Source of the DNA: Acidobacteriota bacterium
GTDB lineage: Bacteria > Acidobacteriota > Blastocatellia > UBA7656
Direction of reading: 5' to 3'
Length of the DNA: 64,000 nt
Assembly: GCA_038040445.1 (NCBI GenBank)
Contig: JBBPIG010000017.1
Coordinates: 1 to 64,000 of the forward strand
Position 1 is the first letter of the stretch. Each line of letters opens with the position of its first letter. Made by a program: the position numbers and the translations under genes. This document shows, one piece after another, positions 1 to 8,529 of this stretch. Under the pieces are notes generated by a model that worked only from the letters and a program-made list of their open reading frames with translations, did not search any database and was not told the DNA's origin.

Positions 1-2901
1 CTATTCTTCGGGCGCGACGGACAGAGCGAACAGTTGATTGGAAAGCTTGGTCGCACCCGCTTCCTGGCTGTCGTCGGCACCTCGGGCAGCGGCAAGTCCT
101 CACTTGTGCGGGCGGGACTGCGGCCCGCACTTCTGGGCGGCTTCATGACCAGCGCCGGTTCGGACTGGCGTGTCGCGATCATGCGGCCAGGCAACGACCC
201 TGTCGGCAATCTGGCGCAAGCCCTGAACGCTTCTGATGTGTTCGGATCGGAGATCGAAGAGAACGCAGCGATTCAGACCGCGATCGGCGAAGCAACTCTA
301 AGGCGCGGCAGCCTCGGACTTGTCGATGCCGTTCGTCAGGCCGCGATGCCTAAGAATGAAAACTTGCTTGTGCTGGTAGATCAGTTCGAGGAAATCTTCC
401 GGTTTGCCAGAGTAACTCAGGGCGAGGCATATCACAACGAAGCCGCAGCCTTCGTCAAGCTGATTCTCGAAGCGTCGCAACAACGCGAGGTTCCCATCTT
501 TGTCGTGCTGACGATGCGCTCCGACTACCTGGGCGATTGCTCCCAGTTCTGGGACTTGCCCGAAGCGATCAACGAAAGCCAGTATCTGATCCCTCGTCTC
601 ACCCGCGATCAACTCCGCGAAGCGATCACCGGGCCGGTAGCGGTGGGCGGCGCCACAATCGCACCGCGTCTGGTCAATCGCCTGCTGAACGATGTCGGTG
701 ACGACCAGGACCAACTACCCATTCTTCAGCATGCCCTCATGAGGACGTGGGACCAGTGGAAGGAAGACCATCAAGAAGACGAGCCGCTCGATCTAGCCGG
801 CTACGAAGCGATCGGCACAATGTCGAATGCGCTATCCGATCACGCTGATGAGGCCTACGCCGAGCTGACGGACGAAAGAAGCAAAGAGATTGCCGAAAAG
901 ACTTTCAAGGGACTTACCGAAAAGGGTTCGGACAATCGAGAGGTTCGCCGTCCAATCGAGTTAAAGGAACTTTGCGCGCTCGGGGATGCTAGCGAGGCGG
1001 AAGTGATCGCGGTAATCGAGGTATTTCGGAAAGAGGGCCGGTCGTTTCTAATGCCTGCCGGAGTTGGTCTTACTGGAGCATCGCTGATCGATATTTCGCA
1101 CGAGAGCCTGATCAGAAACTGGAAACGATTGAAGGAGTGGGTCGAGCAGGAATCACGATCCGCAAGGATCTACGGTCGATTGGCGGAGACGGCCGTGCTG
1201 CATAGCGAGGGTCGAGCGGGTCTGTGGCGCGACCCCGACTTGCAGATCGCGTTGACGTGGCGCGAGCAAAGCAAACCGAATCAGGTTTGGGCGCAGCGTT
1301 ACCATCGTGATTTTGGGTCGGCGATGAGTTTCCTTGATCAAAGTGTGGCTGCGCGTGATGCCGAGATCCGCGACAAGGAAAAGGAACGTAAGAGAGGAAT
1401 CAAACGAACGCGTATTACCGCGAGCGTGTTTGCCTTTCTATTCCTTGTGTCGTTGGTTGCTCTCATCTTCGCCATTCAACAGAGCGCAACTGCCAAGCAA
1501 CAGACTGTAAGAGCGAATGACCTTCTGGAGTTAGTAACGCTGAACGCCGAGGAGGCTAAGAACAATGCGGTAAAGGAAGCACAGGCACGCCTCGCTAGGG
1601 AACAAGCGGAGCAGGAGCAGATGGTCGCCCGAAGGCAGGGTCAGGAGGCCAGACGTCTGCAACTCATTGCCGATGATCAGCGACGGGAAGCAATAAAACA
1701 AAAGGGCATTGCCATGCAATTCGCAAAAGAGGCCATGAGCTTGATGGGCAACGCACAGCAGTCCGAGTCAAATACCCTAGCGGCTTTGAAGCAACTAACA
1801 GAACAAAAGCTAAAGACCGAAGCCGCCCTAAAACAGAAAAGCGACTTAGTAGTGGCTCTGGAAAAGGAGAAGGTCGCCGCCGAACAAGCCAGGCTCGCTG
1901 CTGATAGAGCCAGGGACACCGCTGAGCAGGCATTGGCCGATCTTAAGAATGAGCAGCAAAAGTCCGCCTCCATAGCCGCGGAACAGAAGACGCTGCTGAC
2001 GTCGATCGAAGACGCATCATCGGCTCCCGCAACCAGCACTGGGAAGCTGAGACTGCGATTGAAAAATGCCTACGGCGAATTCCTGAATGAGCAAGTTGAG
2101 ATATCCTTGCGAAACCAGTCGGGCTCGGGCGTAAGTGCTTTTCGAAACCTGGACGCATCCAAAGCCATCCTGATCAGTGATCTTGTGGCCGCTGCTCCAA
2201 AGGGAATCTACCAGATCAACATAGCCTCTCCCTCGTATCTGCCGGTGACTCGATTCGTGAGTGTGAAGCCAAACGGAATCTCGGAAACCACGATCACTCT
2301 TGCCCTTGACCCTACCAAGGTTGGTAAGGTTGAATTCCCCAAATACGAGGACTTGCCAGCCGAAGCTCAAACCCTACTGAAGGTGAGCAAGAATGTTGAT
2401 GGCAACGAAGGCAAAATGGGAGAGGGCCTCTATGAATCGCTGGACGACGTTCGGCGAGCAGGACTGTTAAACCTCATCGCAAAGTGTAAGGCCATCAGTC
2501 TTGAAGGCCCGAAATCTGTTCTTTCATACCTTCGGGAGCTAAGGGAAATTCGCGGAGATCGAATCTTCGCAGTGGTTGACCAGGATCTTCGCGGCTTAGT
2601 CAAGAGCAGTCAGATCACTGAGTTCATTCAAGTTTCGCAGAGTCTGTTTAAGCCGTCTCCTGGCTACTTCACGGACGCGGGCAGTTTTAAGACTCAAGAC
2701 CAATACGCGAAGCTGCAGTTGACTTTCTTTACGAACGAGAAAACCTGGCTTGCGGACCTCAGTATCGATAGCGGCGGAGGCTTGGCGCAGGTTTTTCTCG
2801 TATCGAGGGACAAGCTGACGGGTCGGGGTACTCACCCGTATGAAATCCAGCAACTGCTGATGACTCAAGGTGTCGATCCAGGCTATCGATTGAGGCGTTA
2901 A
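1..2901 (+). CDS. STAND-family NTPase (nSTAND1-like), 5' truncated by window edge
   Basis: The reading frame is open to base 1, so the true start and any N-terminal effector domain lie outside. Near the edge it reads FFGR, the motif that usually precedes the P-loop of nSTAND1 proteins. Counting from the TTG at base 34, Walker A is GTSGSGKSS (about residues 15-23) and Walker B is LLVLVDQFEE (111-120). A transmembrane helix follows at about 462-484, then a long Gln/Ala/Glu-rich coiled coil (485-665), a beta-rich carboxypeptidase-regulatory-like segment (670-762) and a C-terminal region I do not recognise. STAND proteins are signal-responsive ATPases, often in defence or programmed death. The TIR and DUF4231 genes nearby fit a conflict role (inference). 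The TM plus coiled coil suggests a membrane-anchored version. Confidence 0.8.
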   Translation, partial: LFFGRDGQSEQLIGKLGRTRFLAVVGTSGSGKSSLVRAGLRPALLGGFMTSAGSDWRVAIMRPGNDPVGNLAQALNASDVFGSEIEENAAIQTAIGEATLRRGSLGLVDAVRQAAMPKNENLLVLVDQFEEIFRFARVTQGEAYHNEAAAFVKLILEASQQREVPIFVVLTMRSDYLGDCSQFWDLPEAINESQYLIPRLTRDQLREAITGPVAVGGATIAPRLVNRLLNDVGDDQDQLPILQHALMRTWDQWKEDHQEDEPLDLAGYEAIGTMSNALSDHADEAYAELTDERSKEIAEKTFKGLTEKGSDNREVRRPIELKELCALGDASEAEVIAVIEVFRKEGRSFLMPAGVGLTGASLIDISHESLIRNWKRLKEWVEQESRSARIYGRLAETAVLHSEGRAGLWRDPDLQIALTWREQSKPNQVWAQRYHRDFGSAMSFLDQSVAARDAEIRDKEKERKRGIKRTRITASVFAFLFLVSLVALIFAIQQSATAKQQTVRANDLLELVTLNAEEAKNNAVKEAQARLAREQAEQEQMVARRQGQEARRLQLIADDQRREAIKQKGIAMQFAKEAMSLMGNAQQSESNTLAALKQLTEQKLKTEAALKQKSDLVVALEKEKVAAEQARLAADRARDTAEQALADLKNEQQKSASIAAEQKTLLTSIEDASSAPATSTGKLRLRLKNAYGEFLNEQVEISLRNQSGSGVSAFRNLDASKAILISDLVAAAPKGIYQINIASPSYLPVTRFVSVKPNGISETTITLALDPTKVGKVEFPKYEDLPAEAQTLLKVSKNVDGNEGKMGEGLYESLDDVRRAGLLNLIAKCKAISLEGPKSVLSYLRELREIRGDRIFAVVDQDLRGLVKSSQITEFIQVSQSLFKPSPGYFTDAGSFKTQDQYAKLQLTFFTNEKTWLADLSIDSGGGLAQVFLVSRDKLTGRGTHPYEIQQLLMTQGVDPGYRLRR

Positions 2902-3041
2902 CCCCGATCAACAACCTCCGAATACCGCGCAACATCGCCCCTTGCCGCCGGCACGTGGCGAAAGAGATGTGAGCCCTAGCTGAGACGGCTTTTCAGTGCG
3001 CGAGCCACGAAGAACCTGGACTTCCAGTTCAACCTGGGAAC

Positions 3042-3500
3042 CTAGCGCTTTTGCGAGTTGTTCGCGGGTTCTTCCTTTTGCTGATGCACGTTGGTCCAAA
3101 TCGCGTTCTCGCGCGAGATCAACGACTCAACGTGGTCGACAAACATCGCGCGCTTGTCAGCCGCGGTTGCGTAACTGCCAAGCTCTGCTTCGTAGAAATA
3201 CTTTTCCTGCTTGAGCGTCTCCGCCAGTTGGCGGTAGTTCAACCAGTTCTCCTGAAACTTGAAAGCCTTCAGCGCCGAGGTGCCTATGGCCAGCAATAAC
3301 GAGAGTCCCGCCGTTGCCCACTTGATGTACTCTGTCTCGAATCTAGAAACAATTAGCACTGGCATCACCGCCGAAACAACAATGACGCTCCACTGAAACC
3401 AGTTGTAAATTCTCTTGTTCCATCCGGCCTTACCACCGTAGTAGTTGATCTGGTCGCGGTAGCGCTCTTTTAAGTACTCATCGAACTGCTCGTCGGTCAT
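3042..3500 (-). CDS. DUF4231 / SLATT-like two-TM protein
   Basis: Small protein of 152 residues with two hydrophobic helices (about residues 34-54 and 61-81) separated by a short loop, flanked by a charged N-terminal helix (DEYLKERYRDQI) and a C-terminal helical tail with LNYRQLAETLKQEKYFYEAE. This pattern is characteristic of DUF4231, a member of the SLATT group of 2-TM proteins; some SLATT proteins act as membrane effectors beside nucleotide-sensing modules (family knowledge). ATG 3500 was preferred over an in-frame GTG nine bases upstream because GGTGA lies 5 nt before it. It converges on the STAND gene, 140 bp away, and is divergent from the TIR gene, so it is not an operon with either. 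Confidence 0.7.
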   Translation of the reverse strand: MTDEQFDEYLKERYRDQINYYGGKAGWNKRIYNWFQWSVIVVSAVMPVLIVSRFETEYIKWATAGLSLLLAIGTSALKAFKFQENWLNYRQLAETLKQEKYFYEAELGSYATAADKRAMFVDHVESLISRENAIWTNVHQQKEEPANNSQKR

Positions 3501-3613
3501 AACGTTCACCAGTGTGTGGCGGCGTCACTTTGATCAGCCACAGTCCTTTCGAGAATGTCCGGGCAACCTTCAGTTTGTCGTGGACCTGCGAATGCGGCGC
3601 ATCAACTACTCAT

Positions 3614-3859
3614 CGACGAACTAAAGTTCTTCGCTGGAGTCTGGACCGTTCAGCGAAGCGCTTCATCGCGGAACTCCGTAGGAGTTTGATGTTTGTAGAA
3701 TGATGTCGGCACACGGGCCAACTCCGTTAGGAGTTGTGTGTGCGATCAGACGACGACGACACCAGCGGACATTTCACCCCTCCGGGGGTGAGGACCTGTC
3801 GCCGCCACTACTACAAACATTCAACCCCTACGTGGTTGCTCGACGAACTAAAGTTCGTC
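3614..3859. repeat. cluster of short perfect palindromes between DUF4231 and TIR genes
   Basis: The 650-bp gap between the DUF4231 and TIR genes has no convincing gene. It carries five short palindromes: GAACTAAAGTTC (3618-3629), AACTCC/GGAGTT around 3671-3687 and again at 3720-3735, TCACCCC/GGGGTGA at 3774-3791, and GACGAAC-TAAA-GTTCGTC at 3842-3859. The first and last are copies of one motif, the second and third of another. They look like REP-type intergenic repeats. Confidence 0.6.
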
Positions 3860-4100
3860 ATAGATCGCCGCCGCAATTTCATCGTTTCACAAGAAACTCC
3901 CAAGCCTTACGACTCCTTGTAGAGGATCAAACATCATTGCAACCCCAGTTATGAAGCCTGAACCGCGTTTCTCTCTTGCGCCGGGGCCTGTCAGATACCG
4001 GTTAGATGCCCGTCAGATGCGGCGAACTCTAATCGGCATCGCCCGCTTTGTCAATTGTGCTCCGTCCCACTTTGTTCGCGCCGATTGGCATGAGCACTAC

Positions 4101-4130
4101 TTGCGCGAGACTAACGTTGGACGGTACAAT
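4101..4130 (+). promoter_or_regulatory. candidate promoter of the TIR gene
   Basis: TTGCGC (4101-4106), an 18-bp spacer and TACAAT (4125-4130) lie 24 bp before the TIR start. The ribosome-binding site AGAGGT (4141-4146) is 7 nt before ATG 4154. Confidence 0.4.
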
Positions 4131-4153
4131 GCGCGCGCGTAGAGGTAACCACC

Positions 4154-4609
4154 ATGCCTGAACAGGCCCGCGATCAGGTCTTCATCAGCTACAGTCACAA
4201 AGACAAGACTTGGCTGCAGAAGCTCCACACCACGCTGAAGCCACTCGTGCGGCACGGAGCGGTCAGCGTCTGGGCTGACACGAATATCCAAACTGGCGCA
4301 AAGTGGAAGGATGAGATCGAAAAGGCGCTGGCGTCGGCGAAGGTAGCCGTGCTTCTAGTCAGCCAGAATTTTCTCGCCTCGGATTTCATCGTCGAGCAGG
4401 AGCTGCCGCCGCTTCTCGCTGCTGCCGAGCAGCAAGGCGCGACCATTATCTGGGTGGCCGTCAGCGCGAGCCTTTACGACGAAACCGACATCGCCAAGTA
4501 TCAGGCAGCCAACGATCCGACTCGCCCGCTCGATAGCTTGAAGGGCGCTGACTTGAACAAAGAGCTTGTCAGCATCGCCCGCAAGATCAAGGCGGCCGCA
4601 AACCCTTAG
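4154..4609 (+). CDS. stand-alone TIR-domain protein
   Basis: 151 residues, essentially one TIR domain. It opens with [13 protein letters not shown] (TIR box 1, residues 8-20), then [15 protein letters not shown] (box 2 region) and [21 protein letters not shown]. The acidic residue of the SDFIVEQEL segment (Glu83, or Glu81) is in the place of the catalytic glutamate of NAD-cleaving TIRs. There is no signal peptide or TM, so it is probably cytosolic. Bacterial TIRs often hydrolyse NAD or make signalling nucleotides in anti-phage systems (family knowledge). Whether this one works with the STAND or DUF4231 genes is inference. Strong Shine-Dalgarno AGAGGT before ATG. Confidence 0.85.
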   Translation: MPEQARDQVFISYSHKDKTWLQKLHTTLKPLVRHGAVSVWADTNIQTGAKWKDEIEKALASAKVAVLLVSQNFLASDFIVEQELPPLLAAAEQQGATIIWVAVSASLYDETDIAKYQAANDPTRPLDSLKGADLNKELVSIARKIKAAANP

Positions 4610-4692
4610 CCGGCCCGCCGTCCCTTCCTTGCACTCATCATTCCTTAAGCGAGACGGGCAGGCAGGGATGCCTGCGCCTCCAGGAATAATAG

Positions 4693-4719
4693 TTGACATA
4701 GAGATAGTTCATATATAAA
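4693..4719 (+). promoter_or_regulatory. promoter of the marR-type gene
   Basis: TTGACA (4693-4698) with TATAAA (4714-4719) at 15-bp spacing, or TAAACT (4716-4721) at 17-bp spacing. Initiation would fall near 4726, giving a leader of only about 15 nt that still includes the GGTGAG ribosome site. Confidence 0.55.
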
Positions 4720-4721
4720 CT
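4706..4721. promoter_or_regulatory. palindromic operator candidate for the MarR-type regulator
   Basis: AGTTCATATATAAACT is a 16-bp inverted repeat matching its reverse complement at 14 of 16 positions, centred on the -10 region of the promoter just upstream of the regulator. Size and position fit autorepression by a MarR dimer (inference). Confidence 0.5.
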
Positions 4722-4739
4722 GTCGCGGTGAGAACAACT

Positions 4740-5216
4740 ATGAGACTGCAACAGGAACTCAAGTTAAAACAACCGCTGGCGAGCGTTAATCACGAAGCGC
4801 TGCTGAGCCTCGTGCGCACTTCCTCGCTGATGCAAAAGCTATCCGATCGGTTCTTCTCTCAATTTGGCCTGACCGATGTTCAGTTCAACATACTTATGAT
4901 CCTCAAGGAGCACTCCGGCGAAGGGTTGAGCCAGCAGCAGCTCAGCGAACACCTGATAGTCACCAAATCAAACGTCGTAGGCTTGATAGACAGGCTCGAA
5001 CGCGCCGACTACGTCAAGCGCGCCTCGCACCGTTCCGACAGGCGCTTCAATCAGATCGTGCTAACCCCCAGGGGTCAGAAGCTGGAAGCCAAAGTCGAGA
5101 AGTCGTACTTCAAAGAGGTCGACAAAATGATGAACGCGCTGACCGCATCGGAGAAGCGAGGGGTGATCAAGGCCATGAATACAATTCGCCAATACATCAT
5201 TACCAATGGAGCGTGA
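4740..5216 (+). CDS. MarR-family transcriptional regulator
   Basis: About 158 residues with the MarR winged-helix pattern: helix FGLTDVQFNILMILKEH, recognition region LSQQQLSEHLIVTKSNVVGLIDRLERADYVKR and wing HRSDRRFNQIVLTPRG, followed by a dimerisation helix. These are homodimeric repressors that often respond to phenolics or oxidative stress. ATG 4740 is chosen because GGTGAG (4727-4732) sits 7 nt upstream; the GTG at 4728 lies inside that ribosome-binding site. The operator-like palindrome over its promoter suggests autoregulation. The DUF2339 gene begins 106 bp downstream and may be co-transcribed; no separate promoter was recognised. Confidence 0.88.
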   Translation: MRLQQELKLKQPLASVNHEALLSLVRTSSLMQKLSDRFFSQFGLTDVQFNILMILKEHSGEGLSQQQLSEHLIVTKSNVVGLIDRLERADYVKRASHRSDRRFNQIVLTPRGQKLEAKVEKSYFKEVDKMMNALTASEKRGVIKAMNTIRQYIITNGA

Positions 5217-5322
5217 CCCCGCAACCACAGCAATCGCGCCGTCATCTATAGCCGCTAGCTGTGCATAGTCGACTCTACGTCCGTCGCGGCTCGCCCATCG
5301 CGGCCCGAAATGGAGGCCTCTT

Positions 5323-8274
5323 ATGGCTGAAGATAATTCCTCGCCCGACAAGATCAAGCACCTCGATGATCGCCTGAATTACCTTGAGTTGGTGGCGCGT
5401 GACACTGCCGCTCGCCTGTACGAAATCGAGAAGAAGCTTGGCCTCGTCTTTCGCGCAGTGCCGCGCGAGTTCGAGGCAACGACCGAGGTCGATCGCGAAG
5501 CTCAGCTTTCTCGCCTGCGCGCCGCCGAAGAGGCGCTCAAACCGAACGCAACACCCAGGCCGCCTGCCACGCGCGTCAATGATCAGACAAAGGGTGAGGC
5601 TTCGACGCTTGCGCCGCCAACTTCGACCAAGGACCCGACAGAGAGTCCTCGTCCGCGCGCGGATGCGCCGCCGTCTCGGCCTTCCGACCGGCGCGTAATC
5701 GGCGTGCCCGTGCCGCAGGGCCCGCCGCCTGTCATTCCGCGAACGCCCGTTGAGCGGCAGCCTCGCGCGACGATGTCTACGATCTCAGTCAGCAGACCGC
5801 GGCAGGGCGAAGACCTTGAAGCTCGCATAGGCGGGAACTGGTTCAACCGCATAGGCGTCCTCGCTATCTTCCTGGGCGTCGCCTTCTTCTTGAAATACGC
5901 CGTCGACAATCAATGGATTGGGCCGGCAGGAAGAGTGCTGATTGGCGGGGCGATCGGCATCGCGTTTTTGATAGCTGGGGAACGACTGCGCAAACGATAT
6001 GCGAGCTACGCCTACGGTCTGACCGGCGGGGGCATCGCCGTGTTGTACGCGTCGATATGGTTCGCGTCGTTCAAGGTTTACGGCCTGCTCGCTCCGCCTG
6101 TCGCCTTCGCGTTGATGGCCGCGGTGACCGCAACGGCATCGCTGCTAGCCGCGAGATACAACGCTTTGCCAATCGCGGTGCTTGGACTGATCGGGGGATT
6201 CCTGACGCCGATCTTGCTTTCGACCGGCGTCGATAACCAAGCCGCCTTTTTCAGCTACATCGCACTGTTGGACCTCGGAGTGCTGGCGCTTGCCTATTCG
6301 AAACAATGGCGCAGCTTGAACTACCTGTCATTCATCGCCACGGTTCTAATGTTCGCCGCATGGATCGACGAGTGGTACCGGCCCGAGAAGCTGTGGACAA
6401 CAATTCTCTTTCTGACGCTGTTCTTCATTATCTTTGCGTTGCTGGCTGTGCTGTACAACGTAGTGAACCGCCGCGCGACCGGGTGGCTCGATCTGGCGAT
6501 GGTGTTCTCAAACGCGTTGCTCTACTTTGGAACGAGCTACTTGCTGCTCGATGATAAACACCACAACGATAGGTACCACGACGCGCTCGGTCTGTTTGCT
6601 TTGTTGGTGGCCGCGTTTTACCTGGGGCTGGGCTACTTCACCTATCGCCGCGACCGCGAAGACCGGCTGCTGGTATTCACCTTCCTCGGTCTGGGCCTTC
6701 TGTTCTCGATCCTCGCAGTGCCGATTCAATTCGATCAGCACTGGGTGACGATGGGCTGGGCAGTCGAAGGCGCGGTGATGACCTGGATCGGGCTGCGGGC
6801 AAACGACCGGACGTCGCGCTACGCCGGGCTCGTAGTATTCGTTATCGCCTTATCGCACTGGGTCCTGGTAGACGTACACGACTTTGCGTACGCTGAGCAG
6901 CTCGATTTCGTACCGCTGTTGAATCGCCGCGCGCTGTCGTGTGCTGTTCTTGTTGGTGCGCTCGCGGCTGCGGCGCTGTTCTACAAACGATACGGCGACA
7001 AGGCCGAGGAGCGGACGAGCTTCGCGGGACTCTTGATCCTGGCCGCGAACGGACTGGCCATCGCGTTGTTGACGATCGACGCGAACGATTTCTTCGAGCA
7101 ACGGAAGGCGCTCGAATCTGGCCGCGAGGCTGTTAGCTCGCTCGCCAATACCAAGGCGCTGACGTTGACCGCGCTGTGGGCGATCTATGGCCTGGCGACT
7201 CTGTTTGTCGGAATAACGCGCAAGCTGAAGCCGCTGCGGTTCCTTGCACTTGTTTTGCTAGCGGGCGCAACCATCAAAGTTCTGGCAGTTGATCTGAGGT
7301 ACTACGACGCGTCGTGGCACACGCTGATCGTGAATCAGACGTTCGCCGCTTTCGCAATAATAGTCTTCGCGCTCGCTCTTGCCGCTTCGTTCTACGCGCG
7401 CCCTCAGTACGCCGATGTCGAAGAGCGAGACGTGGTGCTTCCTCTCCTGATAGGCGCAGCGAACGGGCTTGCGATCGTTGCGTTGAGCGCTGAAGTCATG
7501 GGTCATTTCACCAGGATGAGAGCGGAACTTGGCGGTCAGGAAGCCGATCGCATCGAGAACACCAAGCAGTTCGTTCTCTCGGCTCTGTGGACGGTCTACG
7601 CGGCGGCGGCGCTGTTGATTGGGATCAAGCGAGGAGCGCGAGCGCTGAGAATAGGCTCGTTGCTGTTGCTTGCCTTCACAGTCGCGAAAGTACTGGTCGT
7701 CGATTTGTCTTACTACGATGCGCCGTGGCACACGTTGCTGTTCAATCAGACGTTCGCGACGTTCGCGGTGCTCGTGTACGCACTCGCCTCGAGTGCCAGG
7801 TTCTACGCTCATTCGGAGGTTGCTGACGACGACGAGCGCTCCATTCTAGTGCCGGTGCTGGTCGCAAGCGCGAACCTGCTGGCACTGGTCGCGCTCTCTG
7901 CCGAAGCGCTGGGTTACTACGCGGCGCAGATGAGCGCGGGCGGGGTGACGTCAGTGGCGCTGAGTGACTTGCGGCTGCCGCAACAGCTCTCGCTTTCGAT
8001 GGTGTGGGCGATCTACGGCGGCGCGATGCTGACTGTCGGAATCGCGCGTCGTAGCAAGCTGCTTCGAGTGATGGCGCTGTTGCTGCTGGGGCTGACGATC
8101 TTCAAGGTGTTTCTGTTTGATCTGTCGTCGCTCGTGAAACTGTACCGGATAATTTCGTTTATCGTGCTGGGCGCGATTCTGCTGGCGGTGTCGTTCCTGT
8201 ATCAACGCTATCGGCAACGTATGGCGGAGTTGATCGGGGACTCGGAGACACCGGAGCCGATGAGTGCGGAGTGA
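5323..8274 (+). CDS. DUF2339 polytopic membrane protein
   Basis: 983 residues. The N-terminus has a coiled-coil start (KIKHLDDRLNYLELVARDTAARLYEIEKKLG) and a Pro/Arg-rich disordered stretch to about residue 165. Then come the DUF2339 hallmark LEARIGGNWFNRIGVLAIFLG and more than 20 predicted hydrophobic helices. The C-terminal half contains a module repeated nearly three times, each with an ALWAIYG-like helix, a KVL-VDL motif and a YYDA-WHTL motif (the last copy is partial). DUF2339 proteins are widespread inner-membrane proteins of unknown function. GGAGG precedes the ATG. Confidence 0.85.
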   Translation: MAEDNSSPDKIKHLDDRLNYLELVARDTAARLYEIEKKLGLVFRAVPREFEATTEVDREAQLSRLRAAEEALKPNATPRPPATRVNDQTKGEASTLAPPTSTKDPTESPRPRADAPPSRPSDRRVIGVPVPQGPPPVIPRTPVERQPRATMSTISVSRPRQGEDLEARIGGNWFNRIGVLAIFLGVAFFLKYAVDNQWIGPAGRVLIGGAIGIAFLIAGERLRKRYASYAYGLTGGGIAVLYASIWFASFKVYGLLAPPVAFALMAAVTATASLLAARYNALPIAVLGLIGGFLTPILLSTGVDNQAAFFSYIALLDLGVLALAYSKQWRSLNYLSFIATVLMFAAWIDEWYRPEKLWTTILFLTLFFIIFALLAVLYNVVNRRATGWLDLAMVFSNALLYFGTSYLLLDDKHHNDRYHDALGLFALLVAAFYLGLGYFTYRRDREDRLLVFTFLGLGLLFSILAVPIQFDQHWVTMGWAVEGAVMTWIGLRANDRTSRYAGLVVFVIALSHWVLVDVHDFAYAEQLDFVPLLNRRALSCAVLVGALAAAALFYKRYGDKAEERTSFAGLLILAANGLAIALLTIDANDFFEQRKALESGREAVSSLANTKALTLTALWAIYGLATLFVGITRKLKPLRFLALVLLAGATIKVLAVDLRYYDASWHTLIVNQTFAAFAIIVFALALAASFYARPQYADVEERDVVLPLLIGAANGLAIVALSAEVMGHFTRMRAELGGQEADRIENTKQFVLSALWTVYAAAALLIGIKRGARALRIGSLLLLAFTVAKVLVVDLSYYDAPWHTLLFNQTFATFAVLVYALASSARFYAHSEVADDDERSILVPVLVASANLLALVALSAEALGYYAAQMSAGGVTSVALSDLRLPQQLSLSMVWAIYGGAMLTVGIARRSKLLRVMALLLLGLTIFKVFLFDLSSLVKLYRIISFIVLGAILLAVSFLYQRYRQRMAELIGDSETPEPMSAE

Positions 8275-8288
8275 CCAGCAGGGAGCGA

Positions 8289-8371
8289 CGATTGCCGATT
8301 GCCGACCTAGCAGCGCACCTCTGAAATCGGCAATCGCAAATCGGCAATCGCAAATCGGCAATCGGAAATCG
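8289..8371. repeat. heptamer inverted repeat (GATTGCC / GGCAATC)
   Basis: Two or more copies of GATTGCC on the left are answered by three copies of the reverse complement in degenerate 7-nt periodicity on the right, forming a potential long hairpin between the DUF2339 and transaldolase genes. The same heptamer recurs at 41095-41182. Confidence 0.75.
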
Positions 8372-8529
8372 TCACTCCCTACCCCTATCGCAGGAGTGGG
8401 TGGTTGCGCTCAGCCGGTCGCGTGCAGATAATAGCCGCGTGACGGCAGACGAATCCCCACCAGGACGCTCGATACTCACTTTGCGCGCTCAACGCCGTTA
8501 GCTGCATACTTCTCGAGGAGGGATAAACC

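Noticed and set aside
4666-4690. GCAGGCA/TGCCTGC hairpin before the MarR gene as a terminator of the TIR gene
   Set aside because: No T tract on the relevant side, and a related arm occurs at 21230-21254 between tRNAs, so it is more likely a dispersed repeat.
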